Positions 37,200-50,609 are shown, counted from the first letter of the stretch. The stretch is DNA of 64,000 bases from Castor canadensis (GCF_047511655.1 NC_133397.1:48684001-48748000); one strand, 5' to 3'. The notes: a model not told the origin generated them from the sequence alone. Program-made: numbers and translations.

Positions 37200-38865
37200 A
37201 ATTATTTGCATATTCTCCCCAATCTCTCTTCTCCTCTGTACCCCTCCCTTTCTTCTCCCTCCCTCCATCTTTCTCTTTCCTCCCTTACAGCATTTGGTGT
37301 TCTACATGTAATTTTTACTAGGATATATTTGTTGTACAGGGAGCATTCATTGTGACAATTTTAAATAGGCTTACATTGTACATTGGTTAGATCGCCCCCA
37401 CCATCTCCCCTTGACCCTTTCCCTGCCCCACTTAAAGCAATTGCAAAAGGTTTCATTGTTTTATTTTGTATATGCATATGAAGTCCACCAACCATATTTC
37501 CTTACCTTCATCTCCTCCATTCACCCTCCCCTCTCTCACAATTACCCCCTCAACCTGTACCTACTTTATAGTCTTGTCTTTCTTCATTAATTCTCAAGTC
37601 AATGTTCAAAGTGGTTTTTTGGTATATCTCCACTGTGAGTGTTGTTTACTGTGGTCAGTACAAGCCCTTCTGTTACTCTCTCTTACCCCTTTCCTCCCAA
37701 CCCCTATTATTCAACAGCTTTCAATACATATTGTTGTATACTCTACCTGCACAGATGTATTTTGATATTGTTGACTCTCTATCATTCTCTTTTCCCTCCC
37801 CTCCTCCCCCAGGTTCCATAGGGTAGTTCCACTATTGTAAACATGTTCTTCATATAAATTTGTATATGATCATGTTTGTTTTTGTGTATATATTTATCTT
37901 TTGGGTCTAGCTTCCACATATGAGAGAAAACATGTGGCCTTTGTCTTTCTGAACCTGGATTACTTCACTTAACATGATGTCTTCCAGCTGCATCCATTTA
38001 CCTTCAAATTACATGGTTTCATTCTTTTTTATGGCTGAACAAACTTATATATATATATATATATATTTATACACACACACATATATACATATATATATAA
38101 ATAATTTATTCATTTATTTATATGCCACAATTTCTTAATCCATTCATCAGTTGTAGGTCATCTGGGCTATTTCCATAGCTTGACTGTTAGGAACAGTGCT
38201 GCAATACACATTGGTGTGCAAGTGTCTCTATTGTGTCCTGACTTACATTCTTTCAGGTATAGCCCGAGTGGTATCACTGAATCAGATGGTACTTCTATTT
38301 TTAGTTTTTTAAGGAATTTCCATACTGCTTTCCATAGTGGTTGTATTGATTTACATTCCTACCAATAGTGTACAAGGGTTCCTATTTCACTGCATACTTG
38401 CTAACATTTGTTGTTTGAGTTCTTGATGATAGCCGTTCTAACTGGGTGAGATGAAATCTTAGAAATTTGCATTTCTTTTATGGCCAGGGAAATTGAGCAC
38501 TTCTTTATGTATTTATTAGCCATTTTACTTCTTCCTTTGAAAACTGCCTATTCAATTCATGTGCCCATTTCTGCACTGGGTTTTTGATTCTTTGGGGTTG
38601 AGATTTTGAGTTCCCTGTAGGTTATGGATATTAGTCCCTTATCAGATGAATAGCTGGAAAAGCTATTCATGTCCACTTTGAGTTGACATTGGTACAAAGA
38701 AAGGGCAGGGATCTAGATTCAGTCTTCTGCATGTGGATATCCATTTTTCCCAGGAGCATTTGTTGAGGAGACTGTCTTTTCTCCATCACGTGATTTTGTA
38801 AAAAATCACTTTGCTGTGTGGATTTATGTCTGTGTCTTCTATTCTGCTCCATTGGTTCCTTTAGA
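37200..38865 (-). mobile_element. 5'-truncated L1 with internal deletion
   Basis: A pyrimidine-rich L1 3' UTR in antisense (37200-37900) leads into CTAGCTTCCACATATGAGAG near 37908, AACATGATGTCTTCCAGCTG near 37971, TTCATCAGTTGTAGGTCATC near 38144 and TTTCCATACTGCTTTCCATA near 38317. Near 38650 the text jumps from ATCAGATGAATAGCTGG almost directly to ATTCAGTCTTCTGCATGTGG (near 38717), so a few hundred bases of ORF2-derived sequence are missing. Non-functional, antisense to CCDC85A. Confidence 0.9.
38047..38125. repeat. (AT)n/(AC)n microsatellite within the L1
   Basis: ATATATATATATATATAT followed by TATACACACACACATATATA and TTTATTCATTTATTTATA. It occupies the place where L1 normally reads TATTCCATTGTATATATACC, so it grew from that AT-rich spot. 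Confidence 0.9.
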
Positions 38866-39389
38866 TTTATTTAATAGAACATTAAATGTTTTGTATTTAA
38901 AGATATTGAATGGCCTTTTCCCCTCATATCCCTTCCACCTTCATTTTCAGCTACATAAAGAAAGGTGAATCCTTATATTTTTAAATTTGTCAAACAAAAT
39001 ATTTATATCACCATTTTTGTGTGCTGGTATGGTTGAAGGACATAACATTTTAGATAACTTTTAATGACTAAGCATTGGAAAGTGGTCTCTGATGCTTCCT
39101 GAGTTGGCCTTTCTTGTTAAGTCTATTCATAATTTTGTTAAACTCATAATTTCATCTGTACTCTTGATTATAAAAGAAATGGAAACATCTTTTATCTTCT
39201 TCCCAGTTAAGTCTCTTGTATATAGCTACAACTTCCCAAGTGTCCATAATTGGTAACTGGTTAAATTTTTTTGAGAAGGCTGAATTGCTTTTGGGTGCAT
39301 TTTATGTATTTTCTAATCACTAGGAAAGAAAAAAACCTCAATTGGTAGTTGTGTGCATGTGTCTGATCATATGCTATATTACTGATATT

Positions 39390-39702
39390 TTGGCCAATGA
39401 TGGACAACATGTAAAATGGTGGCCCATTCAGATTATGGTCTGTATAATTCCTATTGTCTAATATACTTATTGTACATTTTCTATATTTAGATACTTACCA
39501 TTGTTTTATAGTTGCCTAAAGTATGCCATGTGAGTAACATGCTATCCATAGTTGTGGCCTAGGAGCAATAGGCTATTGCTTGGGTGTGTAGTGGGTTTTA
39601 CCATCTAGGTTTGTGTAGGAACACTTTGATGTTCAAATAATGACAAAATCCCCTAATTCATTTCTCCTAACATACCCCTGTCATTAAGTAATGCATGACT
39701 AT
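39390..39702. mobile_element. Tigger/MER-type DNA transposon fossil
   Basis: TTTTCTATATTTAGATACTT near 39477, CATTGTTTTATAGTTGCCTA near 39501, GCCTAGGAGCAATAGGCTAT near 39557, ACCATCTAGGTTTGTGTAGG near 39600 and CATTAAGTAATGCATGACT near 39682 match a well-known mammalian non-autonomous DNA transposon (MER44-like, name uncertain). No ORF. Confidence 0.7.
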
Positions 39703-39839
39703 GTGTATGTATAGTTATGTTTTATTATTCAGTTGAGAATAATCAATTTTAATGGTAAAGACTAGGAAGAAATTAGGACAATATAGTTCAGCTCAGAAGA
39801 CATGGAACTTAAAGCCTTAAAGTACTCAACATTTGAGAT

Positions 39840-39985
39840 ATAAAGTATTCAACCTTTCTATATTCTAAATGAGAAAACTGACTTCTAAAAATGTTTAGCA
39901 AATTGCACAAGACCAGTTGCCAGTTAGTAGCAGACTGAAGGAATTATGCTACTTCCATGGCACAGACCCAGTTTCATGAAGAGGC
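39840..39985 (-). repeat. MIR
   Basis: AAATGAGAAAACTGACTTCT near 39867, GTTTAGCAAATTGCACAAGA, CCAGTTAGTAGCAGACTG match the reverse of MIR (GATGAGGAAACTGAGGCTC, AGTAACTTGCCCAAGG, AGCTAGTAAGTGGCAGAG). Confidence 0.65.
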
Positions 39986-41844
39986 CATTTGTTCTTCCAC
40001 CCTTCAAGGCCACTTGTGGTAGGAGTAACGCTAGTGGAATAGGGAACCATTCTTTTCCTGTTGGATATTCTAGAAAATCAGAGGTATGCAATGAGGAGAG
40101 TGTGAGACAGGTACTGTCATTAGACTGTGTTTTCGAGAAGTACCAAAGAAGACTTGGTGAACTAGAAGGTAAACTCAAACTATTTCCTGAGGTTCTATGG
40201 CTCAGATGGGGTGCACAGTGCACAGATGGATGGGCAACTGCTTAAGTGCATTCTTCATGGAAAAAGTATCCCTGCTGCTAGCCTGAAAGTCTACCAGACT
40301 TACTATTTACATGGACTCTCCCTACTGCAAGGCCATATTCTTTGTAGATAAGCATGTTTTGGAAAGTGAATGACCTTCCTCTGGTCCTCACATATTCACT
40401 TGTATTAACAACCAATATGCCATGTGTCTGAAGAAGTGTTAGCTTCTAGACTGCAAGAAGCAGAAGGAAAAGAGACCAGGAGCAAAGGGATCAGCCAGAT
40501 GGGAACACCAACTGCTCTCAAGGAGCTGTGTTTTTTAATAACTCAGCTTACTGCAAACAAAACTAATTAAGTCAGTTACTCTGATTTGTGCTACTGTAGG
40601 CAGAAGTAAAGTACACTTACATTCTACTTTTGATGACATTTAAAAGGTCAGAATATCCAGGGTGCAGATTTTTATTCATAGCAGCTTGGTCTATTGAGCC
40701 ACTCTTGAGAATTCAAATTAACCATGCTCATTAATTCAGTATCTCTCCCATTTCCTTAGACAGCAAGCGCCAATTTACACTTCCACCCAAACAGAATAGT
40801 AAGACCCTGAAAGGTGAGTCATTAGTCATATGTATAGATGATGGATTAGATGTGATTTAACAGGAAACTGAGGTAAGAGTCAACTTATCATGAAAAAAAA
40901 AAAGATGAAAATAGCAGACAAAGGCAACTGAGAGATACCAGTTTATGAGGGAGAATACCAAAGAATTTGAAGGAATCTGTCTGTTGGGTGGTTCTTACCA
41001 CTAATGGTCTTAGTTGATTCACAGGGTGGGTTTATTCATTGTTACAAAAGTTAGCCAGAATTTCCTTTTTATTGAATCGTGGGGGAAACTGGCTGACTTT
41101 ATCTGCTTGCTTTACATATGAGGACACTTATGGAGAGAGTACATTTATAATTATTTGAGGTCTAGGAATAATCATTATCCAGGTGGTTTTCCATGAACAG
41201 ATCCACTAATATAGTGACTTTCATGGGAAACCATTTTGAATCAAGCTTTTCAAAATCTGTAGAACAGGCTTGAAAATTGCTAACTTTATAGTACTCTTTA
41301 GTACTTAATGAAGATCAGTTCTTTGGCCCTTCTTATCCTGAAACAATATGCCATGTCATTTTCATCCTTAATTTCTTTGGCTTTTATCTGTTGCAGTCCC
41401 AAAATTGCCTACTTTGGAGTTTATTGGACTTAGCATATAAATCTCTTGATGAAGACACTTTTACCAGAGTCTGTACAGTCATGCATATAGTGGGCATTGA
41501 TTTAAGAAAACTACAGGTACCTCTGTACCTATTCATAAAACATATTTAGTTGTTTTTACATTTATAGGGATCTTTTTGGATTCTTACCCATATGTTAAAT
41601 TAACACGTAGACAGACACCCATCCTTAAATTGGTATGTGGCACTTAAACTTTATTTATAGATTTAAAGCAAGAAAAACTAATTTTATAAATCTCCTTCAG
41701 CTAAATCCCAATTTAATTATGAATAAAATGACATTTATTTGAAAAACACTTCAAAATAATTCATTTAAATTTTTAATTGAGTTAAAAAACAGTGTGATGC
41801 ATTGACTTCACAAAGGGTACAATTGCACACTTACCCAGCTGGAG

Positions 41845-41935
41845 ATTTAGATACAGAATTGGCTTTGCCACTTTCTTGCTGTGTGACCTTTAGTACATCA
41901 CTGAATTCTGTGGGAAAAATAAATTATCCACTAAG
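41845..41935 (+). repeat. MIR fragment
   Basis: GAATTGGCTTTGCCACTTTC near 41856, then TTGCTGTGTGACCTTTAGTA and CATCACTGAATTCTGTG follow the MIR core. Confidence 0.6.
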
Positions 41936-42849
41936 TAAAGGGCTAGAAACAGAGATTTTCCTAAGTCAGTGGTTTCAGAATTTGAATTTCAGAGATAAGT
42001 AAAACCTGAGAATAAACCTCAAATTGCCAACTTTTCACTTTGTTAGTGTGGACGGTAAGGTAATAATATTCATAAATTGAAACAATTATTTCATAAAAGA
42101 AGATCCTTTGCACACTTAAAAACAAAAATATATACACTTATTAAAGGCAGTCTTTGTCCAAATAAACAGCTGATAACATTGTAATGATACATATCTATTT
42201 TTTTTTGGAATAATAACATACAGCTGAAGGTTCAGATTCAACAATGCAACACAAAGTGCATTTCTAACACTCCTAGCATGGAGCAGAGAGGATATTTTCT
42301 GAGAGTAATTCTATGCACAAGTAAAAAGTTTACTATGCATGGCATGTTGTAAAACCATTGATCTCATTTTTGCCTTCACTCCTGTGCTTGGTAGAAACTT
42401 GTCAGGTTTGCAGCAATTCACCTTGCAGTGTCAGAAGACCCTGCCCCCTTTGAAGCTGCACAGTGACGAGGCTGAACACTGTGGATGAACAAGAAACTAG
42501 AGAAGCTGTACTGAAAGTGTCTTTGGATTTGTATAGTTCTAAAGTCTATTGATGTAGATTTCTTTTGCTTAATCAAGTCTTAGATGGCAGATCTATATGT
42601 ACTTGCTGTTGTGAAACATGCATTCTGCCTAGACTCTTAACCTGTTTTCCCATGTTGCCTAATGGAACTGAGCCCCAGAAGATCAAAGTGAAGGAGTTCC
42701 ACTGTGTATTGGATTTTCTCAACTATCTTTACTGTTTCTACATCAGATGATAGAGTTTGGCTTATCAACTAAAGTTTGGGAGAGAGTAAGCCAATGGGAA
42801 GGCAGCAGAGCCAGGCTCTTCTTGTGCATTTGTTATGTCTCATTTAATA

Positions 42850-43230
42850 AGATGTGGCTTGTTTTTATTGCTATAACTGAATGCTTAAGACTGGGGAAGT
42901 TGAAAAGAAAAGAGGCATATTTTGGCTCATGGTTTTGCAAGTCTAAGAATATGACTTTGACATCTGCTTGACTTCTGGTGAGGGCTATATGCTGCTCCAA
43001 CTCATGTTAGAAAGTGAAAGTGCAAGAAAGATCAAGGAAAGATGCCGGGCTTGTTCATAAGATCCCACTCTCTCAACAACTAATCTAGTCGGGCAAGAGC
43101 TAGTTTCACAAGAAAGACATTAATCCCTCTCACAGACTCTCCCACCTCTCAGCACTTTACATTACACTGAGAACCAAGCCGCAACAAATTGTGATGAGAA
43201 CGACCTATATTCAAACTATAACACAAGATT
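42850..43230 (-). repeat. MaLR (MST/MLT1-like) LTR
   Basis: In antisense: TTTATTGCTATAACTGAATG near 42865, CTTAAGACTGGGGAAG, GAGGCATATTTTGGCTCATG near 42912, TGACTTCTGGTGAGGGCTAT near 42969, GATCCCACTCTC and CTCCCACCTCTCAGCACTTT near 43139. Solo LTR with no adjoining internal sequence. Confidence 0.7.
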
Positions 43231-43281
43231 TTGATGAACTACTTCTGGGATCTTTGATAAGACACAAGAAATTCTCTTCTT

Positions 43282-43283
<2 letters not shown>

Positions 43284-43321
<38 letters not shown>
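43284..43321. repeat. (GT)19 microsatellite
   Basis: An uninterrupted run of about 38 bases of GT, at the tail of the neighbouring ID SINE. It is likely to be length-polymorphic. Confidence 0.95.
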
Positions 43322-43323
<2 letters not shown>

Positions 43324-43391
43324 ATTACTGGTTTTGAACTCAGGGCCTCAGGGCAGGCGTTCTACTGCTTGATACACTTTGCCAGCCCTCT
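43322..43391 (-). repeat. Degenerate ID-type SINE
   Basis: ACTGGTTTTGAACTCAGGGC, CAGGGCAGGCGTTCTACTGC and TTTGCCAGCCC are a shortened reverse ID element; the (GT)n beside it marks its former A-rich tail. Confidence 0.75.
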
Positions 43392-46300
43392 CTCCTTTCT
43401 TTGGTACTTCTAATCTTATTACTTTACAGCTGGCACTTGAACTAGTTTGGAGTAAAACCCTTCAATGAAAATGGGACAGTGATACTAACTAAAGGGAAGG
43501 GTGAAATCTACAACAATATGATTATAAATCTTTGCCTTGAATAACCAGGCAGCCATGTGTTCTAAATGATGTCAGGAATAATAGAGATTTATTACAACAA
43601 ATTAAAGGGTAATCTGAGTGTGTCCTGAGATAAACAACATAGCAAGCAAATGTAAATGACAAGATGTGGAAGCATGGGCTTATTAAGGACTCCTGAGTGT
43701 GGGTGGTAGTAGGAAACTGAAGTCTATATCCATATTTCACTTGCATTCTATAAATTTCCACACTATTCCATGTGTAGATGAGAGACTGAGAATAATCATA
43801 TACTCATTTATTACATAAATATTTATCTTTGTGTTTCATGTGGGTGTAGCATGGTGATAGGTAAGGTATAAAGGTGAAAAGTGAGTCACACACCTTTTGG
43901 ATCAGGAGTTTAAGATCTGACATGTCCATGGGAGGAGGCTATCAACAATAAGGGTATAAAATTAAGAAGCAAATGGACAGGATGAACGTTGGTGCTGGGG
44001 GCCTTATTGTTCTGGGATATGGCCCAAGGCTGCCATCTCAAGAATGGCTTCTCAGAAGAGGTGTGCTTTAAGATTGGTTCCTGAGCAGTGGTCAGATTCG
44101 GATAGGATGGGGCAGGAGAGGTGAGGATGTCCAAGAGAGAAGGTATAGAGGCAAGAATGAATAAATAGTATTTAAGGAACAGTGGGGAGATGAGTATATC
44201 TGTACTAAGGTCTTTGTTAGGTTATGGCAGGTAATTTTGGACATTTGGTTGAGGCCACATTACATAGGACATTAAATGCTATCCATAAGTGTTTCCTAAT
44301 AGCATCATTAATTTCTCATATGGGAAGTAATGTAAAGTGTTTTCCATCCTTTAGACCTTGTGATTAAAATAAGTGGACCAGAAAAGCTAGTTCTTCAGCA
44401 TTAAAAAAATCATTTGTTGGAATTTTATAACTCAGTTTAATTCTAATAGTTTGTTTCTTTATTTCTTTTCCTAAGAGTTCCTGAACTAAAAGGTTTTATA
44501 GCAGTACACAAGAGCTTTATATACTCAGATTTATACTATTTAATTCTCTTCCATTTATTTATTTTCCAAGCAAATGTTCTTCTGAATTGTTCTTTTGAAA
44601 GAAGATGGGAGTCATTAGTTAAGGAAATTCATCTTCTGACTAATACCTTCCCAGTCAATATGAAGATGTTGTAGGGTTTTCTTTGGCAGGGGACATATGG
44701 CCTAAGTGCCCAGAAGGTAGAACTATACTGCTAAGTGAAAATCAATTAACTAATTCTCTTAGAACAATAAAGGTAGAAAAAGAAATCTTTGGAACCTTGT
44801 TGACCTTTTGGTTGGCTTAGCATAGTAAAGTTAACTTAATTGAGCTTTTAAATTTCATTCATTTGTATATTTTTCCACTTTAGTGTTTTGACTTCCTTTT
44901 AGTTTGTTCTGTTGTATATTAAGTCTTACATGGTTTTCACATGATGCTCCATGGAACCCTAGATAGTCTGTGGAAAATTTTTTTGGGGGGGCAGTGGGTG
45001 AGTGTAGGGAAGAGTAGATGACTTAGTTACCCCACTTACTTCACCACAGATACCTTTCAATTGGAGCACCTCTATATTTTTAACTGGCTGGTTGTTTCCA
45101 CCTGTGCTTAAGGGCTAACTTGAAAAAGGTAACTTTACAAAGTTTGAAAGCCCTGATCTAACCCAGTGATACCAAAAGAAACAACCATATTGGATACACT
45201 ATTGAGATCTCTGGACCAGTAAATAGATGGTCCCAAATAACACCCTTTCTTGATTGTCCTTGTCACTGAGGATATGTCCCAATCCAAACTGCAATGGCAG
45301 GCATGTTGTGAAAACATACAATCAAGTTAATTTTTAGTCATGGGGCTTAAATTTTTCAGAAGTAGGCATTTAAATTGGTGTATCTTTGAAAATGTTTACC
45401 TTCAGTTTCTCTTCCTTGGTATCCACCATCTGTTCTTCATTTTGTGATGCCTTCTGGGGCTAGAGAGGAAAGAAAACATAAATTCTTTAAAAGAAATCAA
45501 GCTTCCTAACCTGTACCTATAGCTGCTAAGGTGATGATAATATTTAGTGGTCCTTACAGGATGTAATAAATATTTCTTAAGACATGTAACTTGATGTTTA
45601 TATGTGAATCCTCTAACACTTATCCTATTCCTGTTTTAACCTCTATTCAAGTGAGACTACTTGTACAGAATTTATTTTAATGGTTTATTTGATAAACATG
45701 ACCTTTTTGTGACACCAGTGTGTTACCATTCAAAATGGCTGAGTTTGCATTTTAGCTTTCTTAGTCTGCCTTCAATTCTGAGGTCTTATAGGTATGTAAA
45801 TGTTTTTTTAAAAGTAGGAATTAGCTTTTTATAATATCCAGGATACTAAATTTCATTTGCCTATAAGAAATGAAGCGAAATTGCTATTTCTAGCTAATTC
45901 TATCCATAAAATCAAAATTTAGAGTGTTCCCCTCTACTACCCCATATGCATATACATAGCATATTCACAAGCTACCACTGGATTAGAAACTCACTGAAGA
46001 TGCAGTGTGATTGTAGGAAAGTATTTAGAAGGAGTGGTATATGTTGCAACATATACCCTTTGATCACAGCTCAGCTCTTGGAATCTTGATTAGTGGAAAT
46101 CAAAAAGTGCCTGATTTGGTGAGCAGAGAGCAGAATCTTGAGAGAATTTTTTGGGCACATGGTGAACACTTGTGGGAGGGAGGAGCAGTGGTCAAACAAT
46201 ATCTTGAGCCCAGCTCACTTCAGAGGGAGACACTTTCATAGTGATTTTATAGGCTTGAAAAGAGTGATTTTTTTTTTTTCAGGCTGTCCCCTTTTTCTTT

Positions 46301-46460
46301 TCCTCCAGGCTCTTGGAGCACATGTGATAGTTAAAGGGAGGTGGTGGCAAATGGAACATCATTAGGAGAACTGGCATCTTTGGCTCCTTGCCTCAGAATG
46401 GACGAGACATTTCCCCTCATTTTATAAATCTGTGGTACTTCATGGTCCTCAGCATCTACT

Positions 46461-46529
46461 CAGTGGGGCAAGGGGGAGAAATAGCCCAAACAATGTATAC
46501 ACATATGAATAAATGAATAAAGAAAAAAA
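46461..46529 (+). mobile_element. Tiny retroposed 3' end (probable L1 tail)
   Basis: About 69 bases ending in CATATGAATAAATGAATAAA plus an A run, flanked by AGCATCTACT (46451-46460) and AGCATCCACT (46530-46539), a 10-base duplication with one mismatch. The sequence CCCAAACAATGTATACACAT resembles an L1 3' terminus of rodents as I remember it. The sense strand matches CCDC85A. Confidence 0.5.
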
Positions 46530-49102
46530 AGCATCCACTTATAAATACTGAAGAAACCAGAATTTCCTTGGTATCCCATATCAAACCTCAAAGCCCCTCC
46601 ATTTATAATCCAGAGTGGGGAGGCAGGCATTCTTCATCTTTCTCAAAGATTTCCTCGTGCAAACAGACCCGGGGCCTAGTCTAATTCAAGCAGCCAGAAA
46701 GGAAGGGAAGGAGTCTTTTGGTCATTGTGTCTCCCCATTCTGAGCCATCCTGCTCTGCAAGCCTGCTGACCACATCTGAGAACTGCAGCAGACTTGAACT
46801 TGCTGTCTTAGTACATATCCAAGTCTTTAAAATTCTCTATTGATAACCTAGGTCCTTGTGCAGATGGCTGAAGTACAGTGATTTCACAGAGAGTAAACAG
46901 AATGCTAATTTGTTGAATGCAACCTATTTGAAAGTAAACATTTTTACTGAATCTCATGTGAATTTTTTCTATGCTTCTTAAAATTAAAACAAGCAGACAA
47001 ACAAATAAAACCCTTACAAGATTAATTTAGGCTTGGTGATATTTGGAAAAAATTACAAAGATGTAAATCTGTTCTTTTAAAATTTTTTTTCCATCAGGAC
47101 TAAATGTTGGCTTGTGTACAAAACTCCCTGCTGAGTAGTCTAAATGAGAATGGCCTTTTAGAGTTGTTTAATACTCTTATTTTAAGTAAAGGTTTTAATC
47201 TGTAGTAACCTATAATAAACCAGCCATACTGGTAGGTCTCCACTTTCTATAGAAAGTTGTAAGAATTTGTCATTTCTGTTTTTGAGATTCAACAACGTAC
47301 ATTAGTTTAAGATCTAAATAAGATTGTGATTTTTGTCTTTGTGGAGATGCCAAAATATAGTGCAAGGGATGACCACATCAATTATCTGTTAAAAAGGTTA
47401 CTTATCCACTTATTTATGTATGCCCTTGCCTTTTATTGAGCTACTGTCATACATTAGGCTCTGTGCTCACCTTATTCTTCATCTGAGTTCCTACTTTAAA
47501 ATTCATGGGTTCCAGTCATGCCACATGAACTTGTATTTGTCACTCAGATTTACTGGCCCTTGACTTTGATTATTAGCATTATGGCTTTCAGTTATTAAAC
47601 TATGAACCTCAATTGAACATTTACTACTAAGGCAGATATGGGAATTTTGTGGGAGAATGCTTCAGTCCTCGGAGCTGTCTGTTACCGAGTATCTAAGGAA
47701 AAGCAGCAACAAAAGCTGGTGTAGTGCAGTGTGGCAATGGCGAGGTCGTGTGAGTCTTGGACTGGGCTCTTTAGGTAGCTGTCCGTAAAGGCATGATTTT
47801 GCCTCCAGAGACTCTGCAGGCCACATAAGGACTTGTAACTGGTGATCAAGGGGCAAATTTGGTCACAATCATGTTTTATTTTCCCCATGCAGAGTTTTAA
47901 CAGTTGGAAAAGTCACTTACAAATCTAAGTTTCTGGCTTTTCTCTAAAACTGGGAGGTTTTCTGACCCTGACCCTGCACCCACATGGCAACAGACAGCAC
48001 TGGATGTCTCTTTAGTGCATCTATTCTGCTTTCTTATTTCTGCGTAATGAACCATTTCAACACTTAATGTTGGAAAACAGCCACCCTTTCCCTAGGCTCA
48101 TGGTTTCTATGGTGGGCCAGACATTTGAATAAGGTACGGTAGAAATAAGTTGTTTCTCTCCCATTATGCAGGAGGCCTAAGCTGGGAAAATGTAAATTCT
48201 GGGAGCTGGACTTATTGGAAGGTATCTTTACTTAATATCATGTGCCTAAGCTAGAAAGGCGTGGTGCTTCTTCAGCATTGTCTAAGCTCTCTGTGGATTC
48301 TGTGCTTTCCATAAATCTAATGCAACGTGGTGGCCTTAGGATACTTATGGTTCCTACATGGTGGTTCAGTGATCCAGCTGTTCCAGCAAAACAAGGCAAA
48401 AGCCAGCTGCCTTTTATGATGTAACTATTGGTGGAGGCAGGCACAAATCTACTAAGGAACTAGAAGGGTTATTAACCTCTTCCTCTGTTTCTTGATGAAG
48501 TAAGTATCAAGGAATTTGTAACTGTGTTTTAAAACCACTGATGGAGGCAAACATGTTTCCATCTACCATAGTCTTCATCCCTCTTGCATTGCATCCAGGA
48601 TTCTTCTTTGCCAATTTCTATTACATTACTGTCTCAAAGGGAATTTGAGTTTGTTCTTTCACTGTACTATCAAATTCAGATAAACGTGAAAGTTCTAATT
48701 AGGGTTTATCTCTTTTCAATGTTCATGATGATAAATCTGAGTGTTCCCTTCCCTTTGGGGAAAAGAACTGGAATCAGCAAGGACTTACAGTGCAAACTCT
48801 TTAGGAAGTTGTGTGTGATGTTTGTCTGGGGGAGATAATCCACCAAGGGATGAGATATGCTTGTTTGGGTCATATCCTGTATTTGCACTTGAGGAAGTAC
48901 ATTCCCTTATTCATATGCTCATTTCTTTTTTCTTATTGTGGGGTATTGGTATTTCCTCCTGTATTACCTTGTTCTGGGGGATATAGGCCAGGGCATTTGC
49001 TTGACTCTTATTTTAAAAACAGCCTGTGGATTTTATCACAACTATTGTAGACAATGAAATCTTCATTTAGTAGTGCTGTAATAAAACAATTACAGTTTCA
49101 AT

Positions 49103-49453
49103 AAAATTAAGGAGGCCAGGCATGGTAGCTCATGTCAGTAATTGTAGCAGCATGGGAGAAAGAGATTGGGAGGACTGCAGCTGGAGGCTAGCCCAGGGAA
49201 AAAATTATCAAGACCTCCATCTCAACCAATAAAAAGCAGGGTGGTGGTACATGCATGTCATCCCAGCTACATGGGGAATTATAAATATGAGGATTGTGGT
49301 TCAAGTGAGCTGGGGCATAAATGCAAGACTGTATTAAAAAAATAACTAAAGCTGAAAGAGCTGAGAGCACGGCTCAAGTGGTAGAGCACCTGCTTAGCAA
49401 GTGCAAGGCCCTGAATTCAAATTTGGAGGGCCCTCCCCCTCCAAAATTAAGGA
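49103..49453 (+). repeat. Full composite B1-like plus ID-like SINE with perfect target duplication
   Basis: AAAATTAAGGA occurs at 49103-49113 and 49443-49453 and bounds one unit. The first part (GGCCAGGCATGGTAGCTCAT, then GTGGTGGTACATGCATGTCA and ATCCCAGCTACATGGGG) is B1-like with a duplicated segment. The last part (GGCTCAAGTGGTAGAGCACC, TGCTTAGCAAGTGCAAGGCC) is ID-like. One shared duplication shows that the two parts moved together. Confidence 0.9.
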
Positions 49454-49744
49454 AAATTATCTAAAACTAACATTGTAGTCTTTCCTGTTTATTTTCATCA
49501 AAGTCTCTTCTTCCAGTGAAAATATTGCAGGTGACTTTCAGTTGGAATAGTGGGTGCCACCCCACTTTTTCTTGTCCAGTGTTCCAGAGTATCAACAAGT
49601 TTGGGCAATTTATTCTCCTACATACTTCTTTTATCTGTCTTCATCTCCATCTGCTGTTCTCTTAGCTCAGACTATGTCATTTCTCCATTGGGACTTCTGG
49701 TAGGAGGTCATATACCTTTATGTTCCCATTATCTCTAATACCTC

Positions 49745-50245
49745 ATTTCAAGCCATTCTCTATTTCAGAGTGATCTTCCTACAACTTCCGTCAGATCATA
49801 CTAGTTTTCTGCTAATAAGCCAACAGTGGCATCTCTGTGCTGCTGGATAAATCTCAAATCTTTTTTGTACACAGCATAGGAGGGCCTATAAGATCTGACC
49901 CCACCTTAGCTCTTAAACCTTATATCCACATTGTTCCATCACTCTGGCACATTCACACTCCAAGTTGCTCTGGTCATAACTGGCTGCTTGCTTCCAAATG
50001 CTTGCCAGGCACACCTGGCAACATTCAACCCTGGAAACCTTTGCTGGCATTATGCCTTTCCCATTCTGTGTCAGATGCTTCGTCTTTGTGTTTCTATGGC
50101 ATTCCATAGCATTTATCCCAGTATAACAGTTTGTTCCCGATTCTCGTTTTGGTTTCTTGAGGGCAGAAAACATCTTTTGTTCCCCTTTACCAATGTCTGG
50201 CATGATAGGGATCTTAGTAAATGTTTATGGAATGGATGACAGATT
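49745..50245 (+). mobile_element. L2 (LINE2) 3' portion
   Basis: GAGTGATCTTCCTACAACTT near 49769, TAAATCTCAAATCTTTTT, GGGCCTATAAGATCTGACC near 49883, CATTGTTCCATCACTCTGGC near 49930, TTTCTTGAGGGCAGAAAACA near 50152 and TCTTAGTAAATGTTTATGG near 50211 follow the L2 ORF2 C-terminal region and 3' UTR order. The frame is broken. Confidence 0.8.
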
Positions 50246-50609
50246 GAAGCCCACCAGGGATTCCATTCCATAATGGTTCTTGCCAAACAGCAGTGCTCAA
50301 GGAGTACTTAGAATGAGAGAGAGGCCCCTTTGGATTCATATTTGACAGTGAGGATGCATCACTCTCTGTACTTTCCACACTAAAAGAGCAAACATATAAA
50401 TATATGGAGAACTTTGAAAGATCTTTACCTAAAATCCATGTGATCGTGTGTCTTGATTAGATCTTTGTGTATATCATGGAAGTGGAAAGACAAATATTAT
50501 CCTCACTGGTAAATGTCAAGACAAACGTTTCTTGTGTATGTTCCTGCACTTGAGACACCTTTCTTAGTCCTCTTGATGAGCAGCAGTATTTCTATATAAA
50601 TTCTATTAG

